Positions 26,422-35,007 of a stretch of DNA of 64,000 nt are shown piece by piece. How positions within the stretch are numbered: position 1 is the stretch's first letter; every line of letters starts with the position of its first letter. The position numbers and the translations under genes are program-made. The DNA is from SP197 sp965242595 (GTDB lineage Bacteria > Pseudomonadota > Alphaproteobacteria > SP197), in NCBI GenBank assembly GCA_965242595.1, contig OZ251464.1, forward strand, positions 2,356,001 to 2,420,000. Reading direction: 5' to 3'. The notes under the pieces are model-generated. The model was given only the letters and a program-made list of their open reading frames with translations. It ran no database searches and was not told where the DNA came from.

Positions 26422-28077
26422 ATGGGGAAAGCGACGGGCGCCGGCGACGGCATCTACGAACAGGGGCTTCACCGGCGCCGGGCCAATCATGTGCCGCTTT
26501 CGCCCATCGCCTTTCTTGAGCGCACGGGCGCGGTCTATCCCGACCGTCCGGCGGTGGTTTATGGCGGGGTGCACCGCAGCTGGGGCGAGACCCGGCGTCG
26601 CTGTCGCCAACTGGCCTCGGCGCTGGTCTCGCGCGGCTTTGCCAGGGGCGACACGGTGGCGATCCTGGCCCCCAACCTGCCGGAATTCGTAGAGGCCAGC
26701 TTTGCCGTGCCCATGGCGGGCTGCGTGCTGAACGCCATCAACATCCGCCTCGATGCCGAGGCCATCGCCTTCATGCTGGACCATGGCGAGGCCGCCGCGC
26801 TGATCGCCGACCTGGCCTTTGCCGCCACCGTCGAGGCGACGCTGGCACGGCTTGGCCGCCGCCCCCTGGTGATCTGGATCGACGATCCGCAGGCCCCGCC
26901 AGCGCCCGCCGCCGCCTGCCCACCGGGCGATATCGGCTATGAGGCGCTGCTTCGCCAGGGCGATGGCGACGCCAGCTTTACCGAGCCCGGCGACGAATGG
27001 CAGGCCATCGCGCTGAACTACACCTCCGGCACCACCGGCGATCCCAAGGGCGTGGTTTATCGCCACCGCGGCGCCTATCTGAACGCGCTGGGCAACGCGC
27101 TGACCTGGGCCATGCCCCATTTCCCGGTTTATCTGTGGACGCTGCCGATGTTCCACTGCAACGGCTGGTGCTTTCCCTGGACGGTGACGGCCATGGCCGG
27201 CACCCATATCTGCCTGCGCGCCCTTTCGCCCGAGACGATCCTGGGCGCCATCGCCGAACACCGGGTGACCCATCTTTGCGGCGCGCCCATCGTTATGACC
27301 ACCATGCTGGCGGGCGCGGAAGAGCTGTGGCAACGCATCCGCCACCCCGTGAAGATGATGACGGCCGGGGCCGCCCCGCCCGCCGCCGTGCTGGAGCGGA
27401 TGGAGGCCAGGGGTGTGGAAGTGACCCATGTTTATGGCCTGACCGAAACCTACGGCCCGGCCACGGTGTGCGCCTGGCATCCGCCCTGGGACGACCTGCC
27501 GGCGCCCGAAAAGGCGGCGGCGAAGGCGCGCCAGGGGGTGCGCTATCTGGTGCAGGACGAGCTGACGGTGGCCGATCCCGCCACCCTGGCGCCGGTGCCC
27601 GCCGACGGCCGCACCATGGGCGAGATCATGATGCGCGGCAACATCGCCATGGCCGGATACCTCAAGAACCCGCAGGCGACCGAGAGGGCCTTCGCCGGCG
27701 GCTGGTTTCACACCGGCGATCTGGCCGTGATGCACGCAGACGGCTATGTCGAGATCAGAGACCGGGCCAAGGATATCGTTATCTCCGGCGGCGAGAACAT
27801 CTCCACCATCGAGGTGGAAGGCGTGCTTTACCGCCACCCGGCCGTGGCCGAAGCGGCGGTGGTGGCCAAGCCGGACCGGCGCTGGGGCGAGACGCCCTGC
27901 GCCTTCGTGACCCTGAAGCCGGGCGCGCAAGCCAGCGCCGAGGAGATCGTGGCCTTTTGCCGCCAGCGGCTGGCCCATTTCAAATGCCCGCGCCACGTGG
28001 TGTTTGCCGAACTGCCCAAAACCTCCACCGGCAAGGTGCGCAAATACGAGCTGCGGGAACGCGCCCGCGCTCTTTAG
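26422..28077 (+). CDS. AMP-dependent acyl-CoA synthetase/ligase
   Basis: 551 residues; adenylate-forming enzyme making an acyl-CoA from a carboxylic acid, ATP and CoA. A3 motif YTSGTTGDPKGVVYRHRG, A5 YGLTETYGP, A7 GWFHTGDLAVMHADGY, A8 RDRAKDIVISGGENIS and A10 KTSTGKVRK are all intact. Overall it resembles the medium-chain/methylthiopropionate (DmdB-like) and short aromatic acid ligase branch. Context with CMD and the monooxygenase suggests activation of an aromatic or branched acid intermediate; the substrate is not determinable. Confidence 0.93.
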   Translation: MGKATGAGDGIYEQGLHRRRANHVPLSPIAFLERTGAVYPDRPAVVYGGVHRSWGETRRRCRQLASALVSRGFARGDTVAILAPNLPEFVEASFAVPMAGCVLNAINIRLDAEAIAFMLDHGEAAALIADLAFAATVEATLARLGRRPLVIWIDDPQAPPAPAAACPPGDIGYEALLRQGDGDASFTEPGDEWQAIALNYTSGTTGDPKGVVYRHRGAYLNALGNALTWAMPHFPVYLWTLPMFHCNGWCFPWTVTAMAGTHICLRALSPETILGAIAEHRVTHLCGAPIVMTTMLAGAEELWQRIRHPVKMMTAGAAPPAAVLERMEARGVEVTHVYGLTETYGPATVCAWHPPWDDLPAPEKAAAKARQGVRYLVQDELTVADPATLAPVPADGRTMGEIMMRGNIAMAGYLKNPQATERAFAGGWFHTGDLAVMHADGYVEIRDRAKDIVISGGENISTIEVEGVLYRHPAVAEAAVVAKPDRRWGETPCAFVTLKPGAQASAEEIVAFCRQRLAHFKCPRHVVFAELPKTSTGKVRKYELRERARAL

Positions 28078-28250
28078 GCCTGCTCCTCGGTGGCGGGGTG
28101 GGGGCGCGTGGCGGCGGGCAGCATTCTGGGCGGATCTGCGGGCTTCGGAACCTGTCGGCAAGGGAGGCGGTCTTGACCCGTCCACGAGCAGCATGGCAGG
28201 ATAGCCATTGGCGCTTCGTTCGCAAGAGCAACGACCTGGAGGATTCACAT

Positions 28251-28508
28251 ATGCCGTCCGCAGACGAATTCCGGGCAGAACTTCACGCACAATTCCGCCG
28301 CGCAGAAGAAAGAGGGGCGACTTGTATCGACATAAACGCGGGCAAGCTGCACCGAAAGGTTGGAGATTATCCCGGCCCTGATCATCGTATGCCGACCTGT
28401 TGTGGAGTTATGTGCAGTGAAGTGACCAGTGGCGATGAAGTCAGGGATTCTCCTCCCAAGGGCAAAGGCGCATGCCTCACAATTCGCTATAGGTTGCCGC
28501 GGGGCTAG
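28251..28508 (+). CDS. Small conserved-looking protein of a type found with HNH nucleases, 85 aa
   Basis: ATG preceded by CTGGAGG. The second half (IDINAGKLHRKVGDYPGPDHRMPTCC...TIRYRLPRG) resembles, from memory, a domain that occurs alone or fused beside HNH/McrA-type endonucleases; this has not been checked by search. Two adjacent Cys and several His could bind metal. GC content drops here. It may be the surviving or accessory half of a restriction-type module: no HNH partner is seen within 600 bases, and the next gene is an unrelated zinc-ribbon protein. Confidence 0.65.
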   Translation: MPSADEFRAELHAQFRRAEERGATCIDINAGKLHRKVGDYPGPDHRMPTCCGVMCSEVTSGDEVRDSPPKGKGACLTIRYRLPRG

Positions 28509-28816
28509 GATTATGATTGCCGCCACTAGGGTTGCTGTTGTGCTCGCCTCCTAGATGCTGGCGCCGGAAAGCTCACAGACACCGGCGGGCGAGATGCAGG
28601 CTGGTGCGGCGGTGAAGCTCCACAGGAAGCCAGCGGATGCCTTCAAGAATTTCCCCTGATCGAGGGTGCAGAGAGCTTGGTTGCCGCGCTTGTGGCTTCC
28701 CTGTGTGCCGGAAAGCCTATCAGCAAGGGAAATTCGGTCTCGACCTTCTACAGCCAGGGTGCTAGATTCGCTATCGGCAATTCACTTCTTCGGGTGAAAG
28801 CTACAAGGAGAAAATT
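28509..28816. other. 308-base gap without a convincing gene
   Basis: No family match in any frame. A plus-strand frame running through 28660-28830 (with AALVASLCAGKPISKGN and STFYSQGARFAIGNS) reads rather like protein but has no proper start and overlaps the next gene; it could be a decayed coding remnant of the island. Confidence 0.4.
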
Positions 28817-29482
28817 ATGTCAATTGGTGGTGTTTATTGGTCAGGAAAGAAACCATGCCCAACTTGTGGGGAAACTCAAGGTCGCATTCTCAAATGTGAC
28901 GTTTGCGACAAATTGTCTTGTGGTGAATGTAATGGAAAGAATAAGTCAACGTGTAAGTCATGCAGAGCAGGAAAAAACAGAAAACATGAGATACCTTCAA
29001 TTGTGACATGTAAGAATTGTGGCACTTCTGTTGAAGTAAGCAGCGATGACAAATTTTTTCCCCCTTGCCCTAATTGTGGCAAATTATTAATACCACCTGC
29101 AAGCATATTTGCCGTAATTTTTTTATCCGCATTAGTTATAGGCATGTGCTTTCTTCTTTACGAATGTGTTCGTGAACCAACAATAGAAGACAAATACCAC
29201 GAGAATTGCGAAGATAACGGCATAAGTGCTCATGTTTTTGCACAAATGTTCGTGAAGGGCGAGCTTATTTCACCATCAAGTGCCGAATTTGCGAACATTC
29301 TTAATAGTTCTGCTCGCAGAATTAGCAATAGTCCTCCTTGGTCATGTGTATGGAGAGTAATTTCTTACGTTGACGCAGAGAATGCGTATGGTGTGACATT
29401 GCGAGTTAAGCATGCTGCGAAAGTAAAATACGAAAGCAGCAGCGATACGTGGCATTTGGTTGATCTTCAAATAGATGAATAG
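28817..29482 (+). CDS. Zinc-ribbon membrane protein of unknown function, AT-rich
   Basis: 221 residues, ATG preceded by AAGGAG. The N-terminus is Cys-rich with CPTC, CDVC, CGEC, CKSC, then CKNC and CPNC: at least two zinc ribbons over residues 1-88. One transmembrane helix follows (about 97-115, FAVIFLSALVIGMCFLLY), then a soluble C-terminal domain of about 105 residues with no recognised family. Its base and codon use is strikingly AT-rich against the 70%-GC surroundings, so recent acquisition is likely. A sensor, stress or defence role at the membrane is possible, but nothing fixes it. Confidence 0.8.
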   Translation: MSIGGVYWSGKKPCPTCGETQGRILKCDVCDKLSCGECNGKNKSTCKSCRAGKNRKHEIPSIVTCKNCGTSVEVSSDDKFFPPCPNCGKLLIPPASIFAVIFLSALVIGMCFLLYECVREPTIEDKYHENCEDNGISAHVFAQMFVKGELISPSSAEFANILNSSARRISNSPPWSCVWRVISYVDAENAYGVTLRVKHAAKVKYESSSDTWHLVDLQIDE

Positions 29483-29707
29483 AGCACTCCAGAAGTAATG
29501 CCGAATAATCGCCAACCTTTTCGCACGCAGCGAATATCCTGGGTTGCGGTTGGCCAGGAAAGCCCCCAGGTTCACTGAGTGCCAGGCGATCGTTCCTGCC
29601 CACTTCACCTCCGCCTGCTTCCCACCGTCTTGCCAGTAGCGCACAGGGAACACCGGCCGGGCACTCGCCGCCACGGCCTTGCCGGTGGACGCGCCTCGCC
29701 GCCCGGC

Positions 29708-30595
29708 CTACTCCTCGCCGGTGGGGCAGGGGCAGGAGACGCGGGTTTGCCGCATGCGGCGGCGATATCGGTCGGCATCCCAGCCGCGCCCGCGATGCAG
29801 CAGGCAGCGATTGTCCCAGATCAGCACATCGCCCACCCGCCAGCGATGGCTGTAGATATCCCGGGCGCGGGTGGCCCGCGCCAGCAGATCGTCCAGCAAG
29901 GCCCGGCCTTCCGCCCTGCCCCAGCCCACCACCTCTCTGGCGTGGGAGCCGACATAATAATTCCTGGCCCCTGTGGCCGGATTGGCCCGCACCAAGCGCT
30001 GCACCACCGGCGGCAGGGAACGAGCATGGGAGGGATGCACCGGCGCCACCTTGGAGCGCGAGAAGACATAATCATGCACCACCTTCAGCGGCGCGATACG
30101 CTTCTGCATGGCAGCGGGCAGGCGCGCCCAGGCGGCCCGGCAGCTGGCGAACTCGGTCTCGCCGCCTTCGTCCGGCACCTCGCGGGCATGGGTGATGGAG
30201 ACCAAGGCCGGGATGGGGCGGAAGGAGGAATCGGAATGCCACATGCGGTTGCCGGCGGCAAAGCGGACATCGGCATGATCGCTGCCCTGCCGGGCGCCGT
30301 CCGCGCCGATATTGCCCACCGTGCCGAAGTAATCGACGCGGCCGCTGCGCCCGAATTTGACATGTTCCACCTCTGGCGGGCCCAGCAGGCGTGTCAGCGC
30401 CAGCTGGCTGGCATCGTCCAGCCCTTGTTCGGGAAAATGGAGCAGCGAATAGCGGTCGATCGCCGCCCGCAGCGCCGCCAGCTTCCCCGCCCGGTCGCCC
30501 GCTTGATCGCCCACCTGATCGATGGTGGCCAGATCGACGCCGACGACGCGCCCGCCGAAATCCGGATGCAGCGGCTGAATGTCGAAAGCCGTCAC
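29708..30595 (-). CDS. TauD/TfdA-family Fe(II)/alpha-ketoglutarate-dependent dioxygenase
   Basis: 295 residues, GTG start at 30595. Iron ligands of the facial triad are visible as HSD in MWHSDSSFRP and the distal His in DNRCLLHRGRGWD, with the alpha-ketoglutarate-binding Arg in RRRMRQTRV. Closest in feel to the TfdA (2,4-D) branch. These enzymes hydroxylate and break sulfonates, phenoxy acids and similar substrates; the real substrate is unknown. A 12-bp repeat gives DQVG-DQAG-DRAG near the N-terminus. Divergent from cinA. Confidence 0.9.
   Translation of the reverse strand: MTAFDIQPLHPDFGGRVVGVDLATIDQVGDQAGDRAGKLAALRAAIDRYSLLHFPEQGLDDASQLALTRLLGPPEVEHVKFGRSGRVDYFGTVGNIGADGARQGSDHADVRFAAGNRMWHSDSSFRPIPALVSITHAREVPDEGGETEFASCRAAWARLPAAMQKRIAPLKVVHDYVFSRSKVAPVHPSHARSLPPVVQRLVRANPATGARNYYVGSHAREVVGWGRAEGRALLDDLLARATRARDIYSHRWRVGDVLIWDNRCLLHRGRGWDADRYRRRMRQTRVSCPCPTGEE
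30485..30520 (-). repeat. 12-bp in-frame tandem repeat in the TauD-like gene
   Basis: Coding-strand units GATCAGGTGGGC, GATCAAGCGGGC, GACCGGGCGGGG give DQVG-DQAG-DRAG about residue 30. Confidence 0.75.
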
Positions 30596-30690
30596 GGCGG
30601 CGCCCTCCAGCGGCCCGCGCCCCTATAGCACGCCGCCGCCCTTGCGCCCGCCCGCGCCGGCGGCCTATGAGACGAGGCATCGGAGGGACC

Positions 30691-31869
30691 ATGCGCTGCG
30701 AGGTGGTGGCCATCGGCAGCGAACTGCTGCTGGGCCAGATCGTCGATACCAACTCTGCCTGGATCGGCCAGCAACTGGCCCTGGCCGGGATCGATTGCCA
30801 CCACCAGGTCAAAGTGGGCGACAATGCAGAGCGCATGGCCGCCGCCATCCGCCAGGCGCTGGCCCGCAGCCAGGCGGCGATCTGCTGCGGCGGCCTGGGC
30901 CCCACCCCGGACGACATCACCCGCGAGGTGCTGGCCCGGATCATGGGCGCGCCCTTGCGCCGCGACGAGGCGGTGGCGGCGAACATCCGCGCCATGTTCC
31001 AGACGCGCGGACGGCCCATGCCGGAAAACAATCTGCGCCAGGCCATGATCCCCGAAGGCGCGCGCATCGTGCCGAAAATGCCGGGCACGGCGCCGGGCAT
31101 GATCTGCCCCGTGGGCGGCAAGATCGTCTATGCCCTGCCGGGCGTGCCCGACGAAATGCAGGAGATGATGCTGACCTGCGTGCTGCCCGATCTGCGCCGC
31201 CGCGCCGGTGGCGCCACCATCCAGAGCCGGGTGCTGAAAACCTGGGGGATGAGCGAATCGGGCCTGGCCGAGGCCCTGGACGGCAGGCTGCGGGCGCTGG
31301 ACGCCGGCGGCAACCCCACCCTGGCCTTCCAGGCCAGCGGCATCGAGGGCATCAAGCTGCGCATCACCGCCAAGGGCGAAGACGAGGCCACCGCCCGCGC
31401 CCTGCTGGACGGGGAAGAGGCGCTGCTGCGCCCCATTCTGGGCCGCCACCTGTTCGCCGTGGACGACGCCACCATGGAAAGCGCGGTGCTGGACCTGCTG
31501 GCCCAACGCGGCGCCACCCTGGCGGCCCATGAAAGCCTGACCGGCGGTCTGCTGGCAGCCAGGATGGCCGCTGCCGATCCGCAACATGCCCGCTTTCTGG
31601 GTGCCATCGTCGCCCCCGCCGGCCCCGGCGCGGCGCTGGCGGCGGCCGGGGAAGCGCGGCGCCATTTCGGCGCCGACATCGCCATCGCCGCCATCCATGC
31701 CGGCGACCGGACGGGCACCGTTCAACTGGCGATGGCCGGGGCAGCGGGCGAGAGAAGCGCCAATGTCGCCCTTCCCGGCGACCTCCCCCGCCTGCGCCGC
31801 TATGCCGTTATCGCCCTGCTGGATTTTCTGCGCCTCGCTCTGGCGGCGGGCCAGGCCCAGGACCGATAG
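30691..31869 (+). CDS. cinA: CinA-like protein (MoaB-type domain plus degenerate NMN deamidase domain)
   Basis: 392 residues. The N-terminal MoCF-like domain is intact: VAIGSELLLGQIVDTNSAWI, GLGPTPDDITREVLA, LPGVPDEMQEMM. The C-terminal PncC-like domain still has ESLTGGLLAARMA with the Ser, but Leu replaces the usual Cys, the GxAGPxGG loop is replaced by AAIHAGDRTG, and the domain looks short. Normal CinA proteins hydrolyse ADP-ribose and deamidate NMN; here deamidase activity is doubtful. The ATG follows CGGAGGGACC; an upstream ATG at 30667 is possible. Confidence 0.85.
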   Translation: MRCEVVAIGSELLLGQIVDTNSAWIGQQLALAGIDCHHQVKVGDNAERMAAAIRQALARSQAAICCGGLGPTPDDITREVLARIMGAPLRRDEAVAANIRAMFQTRGRPMPENNLRQAMIPEGARIVPKMPGTAPGMICPVGGKIVYALPGVPDEMQEMMLTCVLPDLRRRAGGATIQSRVLKTWGMSESGLAEALDGRLRALDAGGNPTLAFQASGIEGIKLRITAKGEDEATARALLDGEEALLRPILGRHLFAVDDATMESAVLDLLAQRGATLAAHESLTGGLLAARMAAADPQHARFLGAIVAPAGPGAALAAAGEARRHFGADIAIAAIHAGDRTGTVQLAMAGAAGERSANVALPGDLPRLRRYAVIALLDFLRLALAAGQAQDR

Positions 31870-31956
31870 CCGGAAGATGGCGGCGGCGGCGATGCGAATG
31901 GCATGTGAAGACACCGCATCGCCCCCAGAACACAAAGCGGCTAAAGCCGGGCCTGC

Positions 31957-32487
31957 CTAGGGTTGCGCACCGCTCAGCCACCGCGCCAGCGCCTTTTCAG
32001 GATGGGCGATCTCGTCGATGGACCGGTAGCAATAATTTTCCCAACCTGTTTCCGGCAGCCCGGCGAACAGCATCAGATTCAGCGGATAGACATCGTTGTC
32101 TGTGCAGCTGCGGAAATCGTCGCGAAACAGGAACAGCGGCTTCTCCAAGGCGATGGCCACCCCCAGCTCCACCATGACTCCCTCGTCGGGCGGGCAACCG
32201 TTGACGACTGCGAACAGGCCGTCCGCGCAGCGCACAGCGCGCATGTTGTCCTGCCCGATCTTCCACGCCCAGCCCGGCGCCTTCTTGTCGATCTGGCCGG
32301 TGCGCGCAAACGGCTCCCACACATCCGCGCCTGCCGCTTTCAGAGCCGCGACGAGCGCCGCCAGCGGCCCTTGACGCTGCTGTGTCGAAAAGCCGTAGGA
32401 ATTGGCCAGATAAAGCGTCTTGCGCGCCGCCGCGTTCCGAGCCGCTCCCACACGCCTTTCTGCCTTGGCGTCTTCGGCGGCGGTCAT
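31957..32487 (-). CDS. Nucleoside 2-deoxyribosyltransferase-like protein
   Basis: 176 residues from the ATG at 32487 (GGGGAA upstream); an earlier ATG at 32523 would add 12. The core reads TLYLANSYGF, DVWEPFARTGQ, DNMRAVRCADGLFAVVNG and DEGVMVELGVAIALEKPLFLFRDD, where the Glu of VELG is the family's nucleophile and the Asp of CADGLFAV a second active-site acid. The family moves deoxyribose between bases or hydrolyses nucleotides; several members are sensors or effectors in phage defence. Stands alone between cinA (convergent) and an aldolase. Confidence 0.8.
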   Translation of the reverse strand: MTAAEDAKAERRVGAARNAAARKTLYLANSYGFSTQQRQGPLAALVAALKAAGADVWEPFARTGQIDKKAPGWAWKIGQDNMRAVRCADGLFAVVNGCPPDEGVMVELGVAIALEKPLFLFRDDFRSCTDNDVYPLNLMLFAGLPETGWENYCYRSIDEIAHPEKALARWLSGAQP

Positions 32488-32610
32488 GGCAAGGTTCCCC
32501 AAAGTGGCAAGGGCGTTCGCCATGCCAACAAGGTAAGTGGCCCGGCACTTTGGCGCAAGCGCGCGGCCCCGTCTGCAGCACCAAGAACCGCGGAGCATCG
32601 CCGGCCGCGA

Positions 32611-32626
32611 GGGCGCGCAGGCGCCC
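32611..32626 (-). terminator. Short hairpin after the HpaI aldolase gene
   Basis: GGGCGC-GCAG-GCGCCC, six-base perfect stem 16 bases beyond the aldolase stop on the minus strand, without a T-run. Weak evidence of termination. Confidence 0.3.
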
Positions 32627-32641
32627 GCTAGCAGCGAAGGC

Positions 32642-33424
32642 TCAGCGCCGCCGCGTCCGTGCTGTCACCGCCACGGCGCCGTCGCGCAGCAGGGCGTGGT
32701 CGGCGGCGGCGATCACCAGGTCGTAGCCGCGCGCGAACATGGCGGCGGCATCGTCGCCCGGGGCCGGGATGCCGCCCAGCCAGCGCCCGCTTTGCTTGAT
32801 GCGCCGTTCGGCTTCCTCGCGCAGCGCCACCGCCTCCGGCGCCGCCTGGTCGTGGAGCTTGCCGATGCTGCTGGCGAGGTCGTTGCGGCCGATGAACAGC
32901 ATGTCGATGCCGGCCACGGCGCCGATCTCGTCCAGCCGGGCGACGGTGGCCTCGGTTTCCACCTGGATGGCAACGAACACATCGCCCCCGCCAGCGGCGA
33001 CGAAGCGGTCCTTGTCATAGCCATAGCCGGCGGCGCGGACATTGCCGGGGGCGACGCCGCGCCGCCCAGCCGGCGGCATCAGGCAGGCGGCCACCACATC
33101 GGCGGCGGCCTGGGCGTCTTCCACCAGCGGCACCATCAGGCCGTCGATGCCGGTATCCAGCGCCCGCTTGATCAGCTGCGGCTGGTTGTCGTGGACGCGC
33201 AGGCAGGCGGCAACCGGGCGCCCGCGGGCGCCGGCGCGGATCGCCTGCAACTGGCCGATGGCCGCCAGCGCGTCGCCGGGGCCGTGTTCCTGATCGATCG
33301 TCAGCAGGTCGAAGCCGGCCCCGGCCATGATCTCGGTGGCGATGGGGCTGGCCATGTTGACCCAGCTGCCCAGCAGCCTTTCGCCCGCCCGCAGCGCCTG
33401 GCGCAGCCTTTCGCCTTCAGCCAT
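32642..33424 (-). CDS. HpcH/HpaI-family aldolase
   Basis: 260 residues. Blocks typical of class II pyruvate aldolases: LLTIDQEHGPGD with the Glu/His pair, VPLVEDAQAAADVV, QVETEATVARLDEIGAVAGIDMLFIGRNDLASSIG with metal-binding Glu and Asp. Likely cleaves a 2-keto-3-hydroxy acid to pyruvate and an aldehyde. Starts within the last codons of the helicase gene (8-base overlap), so it is translationally coupled, although the functions are unrelated. Confidence 0.9.
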   Translation of the reverse strand: MAEGERLRQALRAGERLLGSWVNMASPIATEIMAGAGFDLLTIDQEHGPGDALAAIGQLQAIRAGARGRPVAACLRVHDNQPQLIKRALDTGIDGLMVPLVEDAQAAADVVAACLMPPAGRRGVAPGNVRAAGYGYDKDRFVAAGGGDVFVAIQVETEATVARLDEIGAVAGIDMLFIGRNDLASSIGKLHDQAAPEAVALREEAERRIKQSGRWLGGIPAPGDDAAAMFARGYDLVIAAADHALLRDGAVAVTARTRRR

Positions 33425-34784
33425 CCTGGCCCGCCTCGTCTTCGGGGCGCGCCGCCACCGGGCGCAGCAGAAAGGCCGGCACATGAGCGCCGAAGGGGGC
33501 GGCGGAGGGGCTGGCGTCGGGCGCGGGCTGCGCGCCGCGCGGCCTGCGGGGCCGCCCGGCCGCCTCGCCTGCCCGCGCCTTGCCGTTGCGCCCCTTGCCG
33601 TTTCCTGCCTCGCCGTTGCGCGCGCCGTTCGCCCGCCTTGCGCCGCCCGCCCTGGCCGGCACCGCTTCGGGTTGTGCCTCCGCCTGCCGCCCCTCCCCGG
33701 CCATGGGCTGGACCTTCGGCAGCGCCCGCCCGATCAGCCGGGTGACGGCCTGGAGCGACCTGGCGTCGTCGGGGGTGGCGAAGATATAGGCGCGCCCGCG
33801 ATGGCCCGCCCGCCCGGTGCGCCCGATGCGGTGGACATAATCTTCGGCATGGGCCGGCACATCGAAGCAGAAGACATGGCTGACGCCGAAAATGTCGATG
33901 CCGCGCCCGGCCACATCGGTGCAGACCAACACCCTGGCGGCGCCGCTTTTGAACGCCGCCAGCGCCTCCTCGCGCTCGGGCTGGGCCATGTCGCCCTGCA
34001 TGCGCACGGCGGCAAAGCCGGCCGCCTTCAGCGTGCGGTAAAGGCTGTCCACATCCCGCTTGCGGTTGGAAAAAACCATGGCGCTGGTCACCGCCTCCCA
34101 GGCCAGCATACGGGTCAGCGCCCGGGCCTTGCCGCGCTCGTCCGCCACCTCCACCAGCCATTGCTCCACGGTCTCGGCCGGCGAGGCGGGGGGCGCCGCC
34201 TGCACCTCCTGCGGCTGGCGCAGAAAGCGTTCCGCCAGCTTGCGGATCTCGGGCGGCATGGTGGCGGAGAACATCAGAGTCTGGCGGCGCGGCGGCAGCA
34301 GGGCGCAGATGCGCTCGACATCGGGGATGAAGCCCATGTCCAGCATGCGGTCGGCCTCGTCGATCACCAGATGGCGCACCCCGGCCATCAGCAGGCGCCC
34401 GCGTTCCACCATGTCCAGCATGCGCCCGGGGGTGGCGATCAGCACATCGATATCGCCCGCCAGCGCCTGTTCCTGCTGCTTCATCTTGCCGCCGCCGATC
34501 AGCAGGCAGGCGGCCAGGTCGCTGGCGCCGGCATAGATGCGAAAGTTGTCCAGCGTCTGCTGGGCCAGTTCGCGGGTGGGCGAGAGGATCAGCGCCCGCG
34601 GCATCCTGGCCCGGCGCGGCCCGCCCGCCAGAATATCGACCAGAGGCAGCACGAAGGCGGCGGTTTTGCCGGTGCCAGTCTGGGCCGAACCCAGCAGGTC
34701 GCGGCCCTGCAGCGCCACCGGTATGGCCTGGCGCTGGATGGGGGTGGGCTCGCGGTAGCCGGCGGCCGCCACCGCCGCCAGCAC
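33417..34784 (-). CDS. DEAD-box RNA helicase, RhlE-like (start unresolved)
   Basis: At least 455 residues with the full motif set: EPTPIQ (Q motif), AQTGTGKT, PTRELA, TPGR, DEAD in VIDEADRMLD, SAT, and HRIGRTGRAG. A low-complexity Arg/Gly/Ala/Asn tail (about 370-440) probably binds RNA. The first usable start is GTG at 34784, yet the frame upstream stays open and encodes TFDGLGLSAG, the expected N-terminus with the conserved Phe before the Q motif, with TCG where an ATG is expected. A 14-bp near-duplication (ATGTCGAAGCTGGG then ATGTCGAACCTCG, 34811-34837) lies right there. The true start may be a rare codon further upstream, or the start has been damaged. Confidence 0.9.
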   Translation of the reverse strand: MLAAVAAAGYREPTPIQRQAIPVALQGRDLLGSAQTGTGKTAAFVLPLVDILAGGPRRARMPRALILSPTRELAQQTLDNFRIYAGASDLAACLLIGGGKMKQQEQALAGDIDVLIATPGRMLDMVERGRLLMAGVRHLVIDEADRMLDMGFIPDVERICALLPPRRQTLMFSATMPPEIRKLAERFLRQPQEVQAAPPASPAETVEQWLVEVADERGKARALTRMLAWEAVTSAMVFSNRKRDVDSLYRTLKAAGFAAVRMQGDMAQPEREEALAAFKSGAARVLVCTDVAGRGIDIFGVSHVFCFDVPAHAEDYVHRIGRTGRAGHRGRAYIFATPDDARSLQAVTRLIGRALPKVQPMAGEGRQAEAQPEAVPARAGGARRANGARNGEAGNGKGRNGKARAGEAAGRPRRPRGAQPAPDASPSAAPFGAHVPAFLLRPVAARPEDEAGQDG

Positions 34785-35007
34785 ACCGGCGCTAAGCCCG
34801 AGCCCGTCGAATGTCGAAGCTGGGATGTCGAACCTCGTCTTGCGTTCTTCTACAGGCGCCTGCCGCGCCGTGCTGGCTGCATACAGCCCGCGCCCGGCGC
34901 TGTCAATAGCAAGTTCCGGTTCAACGATCGGCCACCGCGCGGGCGGCCCGGCACAGGCCGCCGCATTGGAGGTTCGTCTTCGCCGATGTCGTTCGGCGGC
35001 GGGCGCT

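Noticed and set aside
6250..29540. Shared word AAAGGTTGGC at 6256 and, inverted, near 29512, as possible ends of one mobile element
   Set aside because: A ten-base match in 64 kb is close to chance, and the surrounding similarity is too loose.
29483..29707. Minus-strand frame reading RYWQDGGKQAEVKWAGTIAW between the zinc-ribbon and TauD-like genes
   Set aside because: Reads rather like protein, but it has no start with a ribosome site, runs into AT-rich antisense sequence and matches no known family; at most a remnant.
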